DNA of 64,000 nt from Nocardia albiluteola (GCF_018860155.1 NZ_JAHKNI010000005.1:496001-560000); one strand, 5' to 3'. Counted from the stretch's first letter, positions 26,871 through 38,395 are shown. The notes: generated by a model from the sequence alone, not told the origin. A program made the numbers and translations.

Positions 26871-27467
26871 ATGCTGGGATCTCGCCGGTCGCTGTCACAT
26901 GTACCAGGCTTCGAACCGCCGCTCACGGGCGACCCGGGTGATCGGGTGCGGTCGGGCGATCCGGCGCACCGGGCTACGCCACCTCCGGCGAGCCAGGCCG
27001 CGCTGCCGTGCCCTCACCAGTTTGTGTCTCGGTTCGCCGACGTGGCCGCGGAAAGCGATGGTGCCGGACCCCAGGCCAGGCGTCATCCTACGCGGCGTCG
27101 GTCGCCGCACGACGGACGCTCTACATCGTACGCCGATGCGGATGAAACTGATTCGGCGGCAAAACGATTCGCTGAACGGTCGCTGCGGCTGGTGCTGGAG
27201 GTGGTGGACGGACGGCGCGGCGCCGCGCAGTTACGTCGGCTGGCCGATCCGGCGATCGTGGCGGCGGTGGAGACCCTGGCCCGCACCGGCGAGGCCGACC
27301 GCAGGCTGGGCACGGCGGTGCTGGTCGCGGTGAACACCGTGCCCGCCGGGGCCGGGGCGGCGGAGGTGTTCGGGGGATACGAGCGGGGCGGGCGTCGTTT
27401 CGCGGTCGCCGCGCGCATCGTGGCGCGGCGCGGCGAGTGGAGGCTGACCGCCCTGCGCCTGCGATGA
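26871..27467 (+). CDS. Rv3235-like Ala/Arg/Pro-rich protein (DUF6459-type C-terminus)
   Basis: A 198-residue protein. The first 90 residues are Arg/Pro-rich and look disordered. The C-terminal half is conserved: AERSLRLVLEVVDGRRGAAQLRRLADPAIVAAVETLAR, AAEVFGGYERGGRRFAVAARI and GEWRLTALRLR, matching a family found next to secA and tgs3-type genes in Mycobacteriales. Function is unknown. ATG 26871 has a GGGGGAC stretch upstream. It diverges from the WS/DGAT-like gene and precedes secA1 by about 100 bp. Confidence 0.7.
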   Translation: MLGSRRSLSHVPGFEPPLTGDPGDRVRSGDPAHRATPPPASQAALPCPHQFVSRFADVAAESDGAGPQARRHPTRRRSPHDGRSTSYADADETDSAAKRFAERSLRLVLEVVDGRRGAAQLRRLADPAIVAAVETLARTGEADRRLGTAVLVAVNTVPAGAGAAEVFGGYERGGRRFAVAARIVARRGEWRLTALRLR

Positions 27468-27563
27468 AGCTGCCCACCCCTCTAGCATGGTGACCGCATT
27501 ACCATGAACCTTGCTGAGGTAAGCACCGCAAGACGACCACCGACCAGAGGACTGACGAGACCC

Positions 27564-30407
<2,844 letters not shown>

Positions 30408-30427
30408 TTTCGCCTCGCGACACACGA

Positions 30428-30469
30428 ATGATGAAGGCGCCCATGGGTTTCCATGGGCGCCTTCATCAT
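30428..30469. terminator. Bidirectional terminator between secA and corA
   Basis: A 19-bp perfect stem (30428-30446 with 30451-30469) around the loop GTTT stands between two convergent genes, 20 bp after the secA stop. Confidence 0.85.
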
Positions 30470-30516
30470 CATCAGCGCGTGCGAACGGGGCGGCTGGGCG
30501 AGTTCGGGAATCGGCA

Positions 30517-31332
30517 TCACAGCCAGTCGTTGCTGCGGAAGGTGATGAACAGTCCGGTGCAGATGGTCAGGATGATGACGAGCACCACCGGATATCCCCA
30601 GGCCCAGCGGAGTTCGGGCATGTTCTCAAAGTTCATGCCGTAGATTCCGGCGATCATGGTCGGCACGGCCGCGATCGCCGCCCAGGCGGAGATCTTGCGC
30701 ATATCGGTGTTCTGCTGCATGCTCACGCGCGCCAGCGCGGCGTTGATCAGGGCGCTGAGCGACTCGTCGAAGTCGCGGACGCGGTCGACGGTGGCGGTGT
30801 GGTGATCGGCGACGTCCCGGAAATAGCGGCGAATCTCCTTGGGTAGCGGCAGATTCGTATCATGGCTGAGCATCTGCAGCGGCAGGGACAGCGGGGCGAC
30901 GGCGCGCCGTAACTCGACTACCTCGCGCTTGAGCTGATACGTGGCCTCGATCGCGATCTCGCTGACGGCATTGCGTTCGTGCTCGACGTACTTCACGGTG
31001 CGCAGCACGAGGATCAGGATGTCGTCGTAGCGTTCGAGTTTGGGCCGCTGGTGACCGTGCACCGCGTCCTCGGTGGCCAGTTCGTGCAGCCCGAAGATGT
31101 GTGCCACGTCCGCCATCTGCTCGGCATCGGGCTCGTGCAGCCCCACCCACACGAATCCGGATCCCCGCTCCCGCACCTCGTCCAGCGCCGCGGCATGGGC
31201 GAACCGCCCCGGCAGCCGCCGCCCGTCGCGATACACGGCGCAGTCGACGATTGCCCGCGCGGTCGGCACCGGAATTCGCGGGCGCGCGTCGGCAATACGT
31301 CGGCGGAACGGTATTTGGGGCATGGACGGCAC
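30517..31332 (-). CDS. corA: CorA-family Mg2+/Co2+ channel with internal deletion
   Basis: A 271-residue CorA-like protein; relatives such as that of M. tuberculosis have about 360-370. The N-terminal part (DCAVYRDGRRLPG, GFVWVGLHEPD, ATEDAVHGHQRPKLERYDD) and the C-terminal part (YQLKREVVELRRAVAPL, ADHHTATVDRV, MQQNTDMRKISAWAAIAAVPTMIAGIYGMNF with the GMN signature, and the last helix) are both intact. Between VEHERNAVSEI and AIEATYQLKREV about 90 residues normally present, the end of the soluble alpha/beta domain and the start of the long stalk helices, are missing in frame. It may be non-functional or altered. It is convergent with secA. Confidence 0.85.
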   Translation of the reverse strand: MPSMPQIPFRRRIADARPRIPVPTARAIVDCAVYRDGRRLPGRFAHAAALDEVRERGSGFVWVGLHEPDAEQMADVAHIFGLHELATEDAVHGHQRPKLERYDDILILVLRTVKYVEHERNAVSEIAIEATYQLKREVVELRRAVAPLSLPLQMLSHDTNLPLPKEIRRYFRDVADHHTATVDRVRDFDESLSALINAALARVSMQQNTDMRKISAWAAIAAVPTMIAGIYGMNFENMPELRWAWGYPVVLVIILTICTGLFITFRSNDWL

Positions 31333-31482
31333 AGCTGGATGTTAACGGGCCGCGTTTCCGGCATGCGAAAACCGACCCCCGTGATCGAATCGCGTGTCGA
31401 TATTGGTCACGTGACCATGTAGTGGCGGGTACGATCCTCGCAAGCGCGCGCTCATCAATCTCGATGGAAGATGAGGGCTTTC

Positions 31483-32172
31483 ATGTCTCTGCGATCAGCC
31501 GCGCTCACCGCTGCCCTGGCCGCCTGCGTGGCCACTGCGACGGCCACCACCGCCCACGCCGCCCCCGCGCCCGCATCGCCGGTCCTGCACTATGTGATCG
31601 ACCGCAACGCGCACACCCTGACCGGCACCATCGACAACGGCCGCTTCGCGCTCGTCGATCGCAATCTCGTCGTCCGCGACTATGCCGGGAACGATATCGC
31701 CACCGTTCCACTGGATCTCGATATCGGCGGCGTTATCCATGCGGTGGGCCAGCAGATTTCCGACGGCGGTCGCTCGCTGCGAATCACCGCGCCGGTCGTC
31801 GCGCTGAAACCCGTTGCCTCGCCGCTGGAAGACCAGCTCGCCATGAACGATCTGATCAATTCGGTGAACTTCGGTATGTCCGCGGGCGCCATCGCCGGCA
31901 CCGCGATCGGGGCGCTGATCGGTACGGGCGTCGGCGTGCTCGTGGCGGGCGCGACCTGCCTGGTGATCTCCGTCGCGTGTGTGCTCGCCGTGCTGCCGAT
32001 CGTCGCCCTGGCCGGTGGCGTGGGCGGCGTGCTCGGGCTTGCGGCCGGCGGTGCGCCCGGTGTCCTGGTCGGAGCGGCGAACTATGTCCAGACCATGCTG
32101 GCGCCGCCGGGACAAAGCAAATACGCCAGCCAAATCCCTGCCCTGGCACCGCAATCCGTGCCTTCTCGGTGA
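31483..32172 (+). CDS. Secreted/membrane protein of unknown function, tandem paralogue A
   Basis: A protein of about 229 residues with a signal peptide (cleavage likely after TTAHA). Next comes a beta-rich region of about 90 residues (LTGTIDNGRFALVDRNLVVRD), the conserved SPLEDQLAMND, then a long glycine/alanine-rich hydrophobic stretch of two or more helices containing two cysteines, and a tail with APPGQSKYA. The architecture resembles a Nocardia family I believe is named DUF8020; I cannot confirm this. ATG 31483 has GAGGG 5 bp upstream; ATG 31471 is the alternative. A related gene follows 10 bp downstream, so they form an operon. Confidence 0.7.
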   Translation: MSLRSAALTAALAACVATATATTAHAAPAPASPVLHYVIDRNAHTLTGTIDNGRFALVDRNLVVRDYAGNDIATVPLDLDIGGVIHAVGQQISDGGRSLRITAPVVALKPVASPLEDQLAMNDLINSVNFGMSAGAIAGTAIGALIGTGVGVLVAGATCLVISVACVLAVLPIVALAGGVGGVLGLAAGGAPGVLVGAANYVQTMLAPPGQSKYASQIPALAPQSVPSR

Positions 32173-32182
32173 GCGGGCGGCC

Positions 32183-32887
32183 ATGAAAACATCCGTTCAC
32201 GCATTCGCCGCGACACTAGTCGCCGGAACCCTGCTGGCCGCGACGGCTGCCACCGCCGACGCGACCCCCGGCAGTTCACCGTCACTGCGATTCCGGCTCG
32301 AACACGGCGTCGTCGTCGCGACCCTCGACCACGGCCGGTTCGCCCTCGCCGCGGATCGGCGCTCGGTGCAGGTCCGCGACGACACCGCAACGGTGGCAAC
32401 CACTTTGCCCCTCGAATACACCCTCGACGGACAGTCGCGCGCCATCGCGGAGCAGATCGCCGGGGACGGGCACACCCTGCGGCTCATACCGGACGTATCC
32501 CCACTGCATTCGGTGGCCTCGCCGCTCGAGGACCAGCTCGCCGCCAACGACAGCACGGGTGTCCTGGCGACCGCGGTGACGGCCGGTGCGGTGGGGGGAG
32601 CCGTCGTGGGTTTGGCGGTCGCCGGAGCATCCTGCCTGGTGCTCACCGTGGCATGCCTGCCGCTGCTCCCGGTGGGGGCGGGCGCCGGCGCGGTACTCGG
32701 CACGATCGGTCTCGGACTCGCGGCCGGGGTGTACAGCGCATGGAATTACCTGTCCACGGTGGCCTCCCCGCCCGGGCAGAGCAGGTACGCCACCCCCGGC
32801 GGCTTCGGTACGAACGGCGGTGGAACTCCCGACGACCACGTCCAGATTCCGAATCTGCCCAGCGGCTCGCAGGGGGGTTCGAACTGA
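32183..32887 (+). CDS. Secreted/membrane protein of unknown function, tandem paralogue B
   Basis: A 234-residue relative of the preceding gene with the same order: signal peptide (ends near TADA), beta-rich region (VVVATLDHGRFALAADRRSVQVRDD), SPLEDQLAANDS, hydrophobic Gly/Ala-rich helices with two cysteines (ASCLVLTVACLPLL), and the tail ASPPGQSRYATPGG. It extends further with a Gly/Asn/Pro-rich end. ATG 32183 follows the first gene's stop by 10 bp with a GAGCGGGCGG stretch. Two copies side by side suggest local duplication. The role is unknown; a small cell-surface or membrane-inserting protein is plausible. Confidence 0.7.
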   Translation: MKTSVHAFAATLVAGTLLAATAATADATPGSSPSLRFRLEHGVVVATLDHGRFALAADRRSVQVRDDTATVATTLPLEYTLDGQSRAIAEQIAGDGHTLRLIPDVSPLHSVASPLEDQLAANDSTGVLATAVTAGAVGGAVVGLAVAGASCLVLTVACLPLLPVGAGAGAVLGTIGLGLAAGVYSAWNYLSTVASPPGQSRYATPGGFGTNGGGTPDDHVQIPNLPSGSQGGSN

Positions 32888-33075
32888 CGCCGAAGCGCGG
32901 CGCGCCCAATTGCGCTGCGCGACAGTCGTCGCGGGGACGTTACGGCGCGAACGTGACTTCGTCGATGGCGTCACGCATCGAGGGCACCCGAGGCGTCATT
33001 CATGGCTCAGTATGAATGGTGTAGGGGCTCATGGTGACTCGCGACAGGTCGCGGTCGGTCGTCGACCGCCTGCGA

Positions 33076-33981
33076 TCACCGGGGGCGCAGGCTGGCGATG
33101 ATCGCGGTGATGTCGCCGGCGGGGGCGGCATCGGCGACGCCTTCGTCCATGACCGCGACGAACAGCACGGTGTTGCCGCGGTTGGCGAAGGCGACCGTCG
33201 TCACCTGGACCCGGGGCGGCAGGCAGGCGCCCGGATGGACCGGCGCGGAGGTCACCGCCTGCCAGGCCTTGATCGCGCCGCGGTCGAGCGAAACACTATG
33301 CGCCGGTGAGGCGATGACCTTCACCGCGCTCGCCGGCCCGCTGACCGAATCCGAGCTGTCGACGGCGGCGTTCTGTGCCCACAGCTTGCCGTCCTCCACG
33401 GCCGCCTGCCGTGGGTCCGACGGGCCGATCGGCATGAATCCGACCATGCCGCGATCGATGCCCTGGTTCTGCGGGCAGGCGTGCTGCTTGTAGATCGTCA
33501 CCGCGTGCATGGTGGTGGTGAGTTTGCCGCTGACGTCCTGGTATCCGGAGAACGTGCCCGGAGTCTGGACCGTCCAGCCGGGTGGTACGTCGTAGGCGAC
33601 CTGTTGCTCGCGCGAGAGAACTCCCTGCCACCCGGGTGTCACCGCGGGCACGGTGATCGACCCGACGGTGTCGGCCACTCGGGACGCCGAAGCCGCGGTT
33701 GCCCTGCCGTGGCGCTTCGAGTTGTGGTGCTGGACAGTCCCTATCGTGATCGCGAGCAGAGTGATCACCAGGACTGCGCCCAGCGCAACGAGAATGGGCC
33801 CCTTCTTCGGCTCCGGGTACGGCTGACGGCGCCGCGCCTGCAGGAACGGACCGAGGGTGGTGTTCGCTAATGTCGACGGAACCTGTTGTGTAGCAACAGG
33901 TCCGGAGGCAGGCGGGTAGGACGGTGAATATCGACCGCCCACAGTCTGCCACTGGGGTGGTTTCTCCGGCTGATACCGCAT
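33076..33981 (-). CDS. Membrane-anchored extracytoplasmic protein, unknown function
   Basis: A 301-residue protein with a Pro/Tyr/Gln-rich cytoplasmic N-terminus (about 60 residues), one transmembrane helix (GPILVALGAVLVITLLAITI, residues 61-80), and a soluble outer domain of about 210 residues. The outer domain starts RVADTVGSITVPAVTPGWQG, with PPGWTVQTPGTFSGYQD and four cysteines that could pair. This layout is common in Nocardia surface proteins of unknown function. ATG 33981 is chosen because the sequence before it looks non-coding, although the frame stays open to 34176; GTG 33987 is another option. Confidence 0.65.
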   Translation of the reverse strand: MRYQPEKPPQWQTVGGRYSPSYPPASGPVATQQVPSTLANTTLGPFLQARRRQPYPEPKKGPILVALGAVLVITLLAITIGTVQHHNSKRHGRATAASASRVADTVGSITVPAVTPGWQGVLSREQQVAYDVPPGWTVQTPGTFSGYQDVSGKLTTTMHAVTIYKQHACPQNQGIDRGMVGFMPIGPSDPRQAAVEDGKLWAQNAAVDSSDSVSGPASAVKVIASPAHSVSLDRGAIKAWQAVTSAPVHPGACLPPRVQVTTVAFANRGNTVLFVAVMDEGVADAAPAGDITAIIASLRPR

Positions 33982-34348
33982 GCTCACGATCGGTAACCAT
34001 AGTGCGTCGTCCCTCCTGGGTGTACCACACGCCGATACCTGCTCGCGCGCCACTTCGATCGGCCCGGCTCGCTCGCGATGTCGACTCGGCCGCACCGTGA
34101 TTCGATCGAGCCGGATGCCCATCGTCTCGCCCGTGTACTCGAGGCCAGGGGCGCCGCGGCCATGCCTGTTCGTCATGGCGCGGATCCGGATTCGACCTGC
34201 TCGAACGCCGCGCCGGTGATGTGCTCAGGAGCGGGTGGCCGCCGACTTGACGGCAACATATCCATACGGAAAGACTTAGCCGGTTCCGCACATCGACGCG
34301 GTACCGGCCGCGCACTCCGCGACGGCCCGAATCCCCTCAGGAGACACG
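33982..34348. other. 367-bp stretch without a supported gene
   Basis: It lies between two divergent genes for exported proteins. Several overlapping open frames exist on both strands but none has a ribosome site, signal peptide or recognisable sequence. It presumably holds both promoters. Confidence 0.4.
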
Positions 34349-34747
34349 GTGGACACCCTTCGTAGAACCGGACCGATCGCCGTATTCGCCGCGGTCGCGG
34401 CGGGACTGGTATTGGCAGCCCCGCAGGCCGCGGCCAACACGATCACCAACCTCACTGTCGCTCCCGGTCTCGGCAACGGCTACGGCACCGGTTGCTCGTA
34501 CCAGGTCTCGGCCACGGTTCAGCAGGATCCTGCCCACGTGATCCTCCTGGACAACGGATGGGAGCCGCGCGGCGGCCCGAACCCGGTGGTGTCGGGCGCC
34601 TCGATCACCTGGACATGGACTCCGGCCACGTCCGGTCAGCACACCCTCGAGGCGCTGTACACCTACATGGGCGCCAACGTATCCAGGACGATCACGGTCG
34701 AGGTCGGCACCGGTCAGAATCTCGGCAGCGCCTGCGTGGTGCGATAG
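34349..34747 (+). CDS. Small secreted protein with Ig-like region
   Basis: A 132-residue exported protein. The signal peptide (RTGPIAVFAAVAAGLVLAAPQAAA) ends at about residue 29. The mature part of about 100 residues is rich in Thr, Val and Gly, has two cysteines near its ends (GTGCSY and GSACVV) that could form one disulfide, and looks like a single Ig-type beta sandwich (HVILLDNGWEPRGG, TWTWTPATSGQHTLEALYTY). GTG 34349 follows CAGGAGACAC. The function is unknown; cell-surface or extracellular binding is plausible. Confidence 0.7.
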   Translation: MDTLRRTGPIAVFAAVAAGLVLAAPQAAANTITNLTVAPGLGNGYGTGCSYQVSATVQQDPAHVILLDNGWEPRGGPNPVVSGASITWTWTPATSGQHTLEALYTYMGANVSRTITVEVGTGQNLGSACVVR

Positions 34748-34813
34748 CGTTTCCGGCGGCCGCTCCGATGCCCGGCGGGGCTGTCGGCGTGGCCGATAAG
34801 GACATCTCGCCGG

Positions 34814-35791
34814 TCAAAGCCGAGACTCCTTTGGGGGCAGCGGGAACGGATCGAGACCGGTGAGTGCCACACTGGCGGACCATAATCTGGCGGCCGCCTC
34901 GGGGTCGGTCATGTGTGTGCGGGGTGTTTCTCTGTGGGCCTCACCACGAAGACCGAAAATCATTGGGCCCCATAGTTGTCCGCTGACTATCTCGGTGTCG
35001 ACGGTGGCCCGGACGACGCATCGGGCCCCCGCGTCCTTGCCGTGCACCACAACACCGGCGGGCAGCCCACGCAGGCGCTGGGATGTGGTGCGGACGAATA
35101 CCGGTGGCCGTGATGGAGTCAGTGAATCCAGCGCGCCGCCGGGGTGGGCGACGATGCTGGCGGTGGCGGCGCCGCGGGCGCGCAGCCTGCGATCGAGTTC
35201 GAAACCGAACAGCATCTGAGCCAGCTTCGATCGGCCGTAGCTGCGCTTGGCACGATAGTCGTGCTCCGATTGCAGATCGGCGAGCTCGAGCCGCTCCGAC
35301 CGCGCGGCGAAGCTGCCCACGGTAATCACCCGGCTGTTCGCGGTGGCGGTCAGCAGGGGCTCGAGGTGGGCGGTCAGCGCGAAGTGCCCGAGATGATTTG
35401 TCGCGAACATCAATTCGTGGCCTCGTGCGGTAACCCGGCGATCCGAACCCGACAGCATCACCCCGGCGTTGAGTACGACCGCGTCCAGGCTCTCGACACC
35501 GAGGGCGGCCACCGTCGCGGGCAGCGAGGACAGATCCGCCAGATCCATATGCACCCAACGCAATCGAGCGTCCGGAACCCGCCTGCGGATGGTCCGCACC
35601 GCGAGTTCGGCCTTGCCGGCGTCGCGGCAGCCCAGCACCACGGTCGCCCCGCCCGCCGCGAGCTGCTCGGCGACGAAATACCCGATGCCCGCACTGGCGC
35701 CGGTAACCAGGATCGTCTTCCCCTCGGCTCGGCCTCCGATATGCCATGTCATGCCGTCGAGTCTCATCTCCGGCGCTTGCACCGCGCTCAC
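34814..35791 (-). CDS. Short-chain dehydrogenase/reductase
   Basis: A 325-residue NAD(P)-dependent SDR of the retinol dehydrogenase/protochlorophyllide reductase-like type. The cofactor motif is TGASAGIGYFVAEQL (near residue 30), with DAVVLNAGVM, the active-site Ser in VITVGSFAARSE and SYGRSKLAQMLF (Tyr and Lys). The substrate is not predictable. GTG 35791 starts the open frame and fits the usual lead; ATG 35767 is possible. The sequence just upstream of the GTG (GAGCGACGCCAGCGGGGTGT) is like the end of the fbiA-fbiB and mtrA-mtrB spacer repeats. Confidence 0.82.
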   Translation of the reverse strand: MSAVQAPEMRLDGMTWHIGGRAEGKTILVTGASAGIGYFVAEQLAAGGATVVLGCRDAGKAELAVRTIRRRVPDARLRWVHMDLADLSSLPATVAALGVESLDAVVLNAGVMLSGSDRRVTARGHELMFATNHLGHFALTAHLEPLLTATANSRVITVGSFAARSERLELADLQSEHDYRAKRSYGRSKLAQMLFGFELDRRLRARGAATASIVAHPGGALDSLTPSRPPVFVRTTSQRLRGLPAGVVVHGKDAGARCVVRATVDTEIVSGQLWGPMIFGLRGEAHRETPRTHMTDPEAAARLWSASVALTGLDPFPLPPKESRL

Positions 35792-35940
35792 ACCCCGCTG
35801 GCGTCGCTCAGCGGGTTCGGGCGCCTCCAGTTCACGGGTGGTGCCGGCTCGGTGGTCCAGACGTATTCAGCCGGTCGCGACACGGCTGGGAATTGTCGAT
35901 CCAATCCTGTCGCTGCACTGAGCGCCCAGACGGGAACGCA

Positions 35941-36762
35941 CTATCCACGCCCCCAGTCGAAGCTTGCTGCCGAACGGCAGACAAGGCCGTCGACCGGGCA
36001 GGCCAGGGGATCGTAAGGATTGTCGAGTGATTGAAGTACCGGACGATCTGCTGACCATTTCCAGCTCAGCCATCGTGCGATGCAGAGGACCGTAACAGTG
36101 TGCGCGCCGGCGCGCTTGACCGCGATGGCGGCGCCCTGCGCGCTGGCTCCGGAGGTCCAGGTGTCATCGATGACGAGTACATTGCGACCGTTGACCATCG
36201 ATCGCTGGTCGTCGGGCACGGCGAACCGATCGGGGACCAGCACCCGGCGGGAATCGATGCCCGTGCCTGGAATCAGATGGAAGGCCCGAAGATTCGAGGT
36301 GACCTGGCGGACGTCCCCGGCGAGCTCGGCCAGGGGGTGTGTGCGTGCGGGTCGCTCTGCGGACGGGACGAATGTGATCGCCTCCCAATCGGTGCCGAGC
36401 CATTCGGTAATGCACGATTGATGCAGCGCCACTGCGGCTTTGATCATGAGCCGGAGATTCTGACGGCAGCGATCTACAGGTGGAATTGTCTTGTATGCGC
36501 GGACCTCGTGTGCGGACTGGTGCTTTCCGTCCGGATGGTAGCCCTGGGCGTAGGTCAGCAGAATCGTTCGGTCGGCCAGCTGACCACGGAACTGATGCTG
36601 GTGGATGCGGCAGTAGCCGCATAGGCGATCGTCGCCCGCCGAGCCGCGGCACACGACGCAGATGCCTTCCGTGCCGGGCACGTACGTATTGCGGAAGAAT
36701 GCGCCGACTCGTTCCTGCACCATTGTCCTGAGCTCCTGAGCAGGATCTCCTGGTGTGATCAT
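35941..36762 (-). CDS. Zinc-ribbon phosphoribosyltransferase-like protein, partner of DprA
   Basis: A 273-residue protein with an N-terminal zinc ribbon (CVVC at 35-38, CGYC at 48-51) and a type I phosphoribosyltransferase fold. Its PRPP-binding loop reads NVLVIDDTWTSGASAQGAA (about 194-212), with FVPSAERPARTHPL earlier. It looks like a distant ComF relative but shares little with the ComF protein at 17786. Its ATG overlaps the stop of the upstream dprA-like gene (ATGA), so the two are translated as a pair. Pairs of SLOG-fold DprA and PRTase proteins have been proposed as conflict or defence modules; activity and substrate are unknown. Confidence 0.75.
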   Translation of the reverse strand: MITPGDPAQELRTMVQERVGAFFRNTYVPGTEGICVVCRGSAGDDRLCGYCRIHQHQFRGQLADRTILLTYAQGYHPDGKHQSAHEVRAYKTIPPVDRCRQNLRLMIKAAVALHQSCITEWLGTDWEAITFVPSAERPARTHPLAELAGDVRQVTSNLRAFHLIPGTGIDSRRVLVPDRFAVPDDQRSMVNGRNVLVIDDTWTSGASAQGAAIAVKRAGAHTVTVLCIARWLSWKWSADRPVLQSLDNPYDPLACPVDGLVCRSAASFDWGRG

Positions 36763-37721
36763 CCGTTCGTGTCGAGCCAGTCGGTGATTTTGGCGCGGTG
36801 GCCGAGGATGGTTCGGATGTGTGCGATCGCTTCGTCCGCGGAAGCGGCTACGTAAACCCCTGGAGCGTGCAGGAGTTCGCGTCCCCAGGTAGTGGACAGG
36901 ACGACCGAAGAGTTCAGGACTACCGGCCGGCCGTGTGCCACGGCTTCACGCGCCTGGATGCGCGTTCCGCTTCGTTCACCCGCCTCCACGATGATGGTCG
37001 CTGCGGCGTAGGCGCTCATGGTTGCGTTGCGGGCCGGGAATGACCAGCGGGTCGGGGCGTACTCGGGTAGGAAGTGCGTCAGAAGCATTCCGCGCGCGCC
37101 GATTTCGGTCTGCAGTATTCGATTCGATTGCGGGTAGACCTTATTCAGCCCGTTGCCGAGGACTGCGACAGTTCGCCCGCCGGCCTCGAGTGCCGTCTCG
37201 TGTGCGACGGTATCCACTCCTTCGGCCAGTCCGGCGATCACGGAGATGGACTCGGCAACCAGGTTGTGGGTGACGGCCCGGGCGAATCGGATCCCGGCGT
37301 CGGTCACCTTGCGCGACCCGACGACGCACACGCCGGTATCCGCCTCGATCAGCTTGCCGTTCGTAAATACGACGGGCGGCATCTGCCGCACCGAGCGCAG
37401 CTGGTCGGGGTACGACGGGTCCATGAAGGTGTGGAAGTCGAACGGTGCGTGCTTCCACTCCGCGACATCGCGGACGGCCTGCTCGAGGAGGGCGTCGTCA
37501 CCCTCGCCGCCGCCGAACAGATCGCGGGGATGGTCGTCGCTCCACAGTGCGCTCGCACTGCCGCGATCGCGTACGCGTTCGGTCAGGTCCGCCCATTCCG
37601 CGTTCTTCGGTTTGAGGCGCATCAGTGCGACCAGTGCGGCACGGTCGTTGTCGTCCCAGTGCGACGCCGCGTCCGCCGCTGCGTCGGCGTCCCAACGCTG
37701 GATGGCGTATGGGTGGGTCAC
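36759..37721 (-). CDS. DprA/Smf-like SLOG-fold protein
   Basis: A 320-residue DprA-like protein. The Rossmann core has VCVVGSRKVTDAG (131-143), VIAGLAEGVDTVAHETALEAGGRTVAVLGNGLNKVYPQSN (161-200), SFPARNATMSAYAAATIIVEAGERSGTRIQAREA (227-260) and GRPVVLN. It lacks the classical start LxxxGiG-type SAM domain and the C-terminal winged helix; the first 100 residues are unusual. Housekeeping DprA loads RecA on incoming DNA, but this accessory copy is coupled to a PRTase gene and lies behind a LexA box. GTG 37721 has a GAGGAGG ribosome site. It is probably SOS-induced. Confidence 0.82.
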   Translation of the reverse strand: MTHPYAIQRWDADAAADAASHWDDNDRAALVALMRLKPKNAEWADLTERVRDRGSASALWSDDHPRDLFGGGEGDDALLEQAVRDVAEWKHAPFDFHTFMDPSYPDQLRSVRQMPPVVFTNGKLIEADTGVCVVGSRKVTDAGIRFARAVTHNLVAESISVIAGLAEGVDTVAHETALEAGGRTVAVLGNGLNKVYPQSNRILQTEIGARGMLLTHFLPEYAPTRWSFPARNATMSAYAAATIIVEAGERSGTRIQAREAVAHGRPVVLNSSVVLSTTWGRELLHAPGVYVAASADEAIAHIRTILGHRAKITDWLDTNG

Positions 37722-37744
37722 CTACCCTCCTCGGATCGCAACTA

Positions 37745-37760
37745 ACGAACATATGTTCGA
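37745..37760 (-). promoter_or_regulatory. LexA (SOS) box upstream of the dprA-PRTase operon
   Basis: ACGAACATATGTTCGA matches the actinobacterial LexA box TCGAAC-N4-GTTCGA at every fixed position but the first. The inner 14 bases are a perfect palindrome. It lies 24-39 bp upstream of the GTG start, a position suited to repression. Confidence 0.75.
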
Positions 37761-38395
37761 ATTATGCCACCGGTCGCGGCCGATGGTCGGAGCGTGGTCG
37801 CAAGAGTAGTCCCGCCCGGCAACGGTTGGGCGTGTCGCGGTACCGTCCGGCGGCGCCGTGTCGCCGTGCGGGCGGCAAATCAGACTGGCCGGAGGCCGAT
37901 TTCGCCGCATCCGTGGCGCAGGGTATGCAGGCCGAAGGCGCAGCGGGCCGGTGGCGAAGTATCCGATGTCGAGCGAGCAACCCCATCGCCGTCGGCGCCG
38001 CGTTGGAAGTCCTGCGCTGGCGTCGGTGATCGCATCGGCCAGGACGGGCTCAGGGCCGCGCCCGCTCGCGAGCTATCCGATCGGTGCCGCGACCGAATAC
38101 TTCGCTGGTGCAGTGACCCTGATCGCGGCGATGTCCGCCGCCGCGGTGGTGTGCCCCGAACTGCACTCCGACCCGCAACTCGACGTCCGCCGAGGACGGC
38201 TCGCGCGAGCGATGCCGCTGGAGGCCCGCCCACCAGTATTCGCAGCCGAGTAGGAGTCGATCGCGTGTGCAGCCCTGGTCGCCAGGGCCACACCGCCGGC
38301 GTGCTCACGAAAAGCTGACATCACCCCGTGGTCGGAGGGCAGGATCCGCTCGTGGCAGGTCGCGCGCTGGGGTGTTCGTCCGTAGCGTTCTCGGC
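37761..38395. other. 635-bp stretch without a supported gene
   Basis: Open frames exist on both strands (for example 37858-38253 plus, 37880-38308 minus) but they are Arg-rich, lack ribosome sites and match nothing I recognise. It may contain decayed coding sequence at the edge of the island, plus promoters for the hydrolase gene. Confidence 0.4.

Noticed and set aside
37858..38253. Plus-strand frame upstream of the hydrolase gene
   Set aside because: Arg-rich, no ribosome site, no recognisable family.
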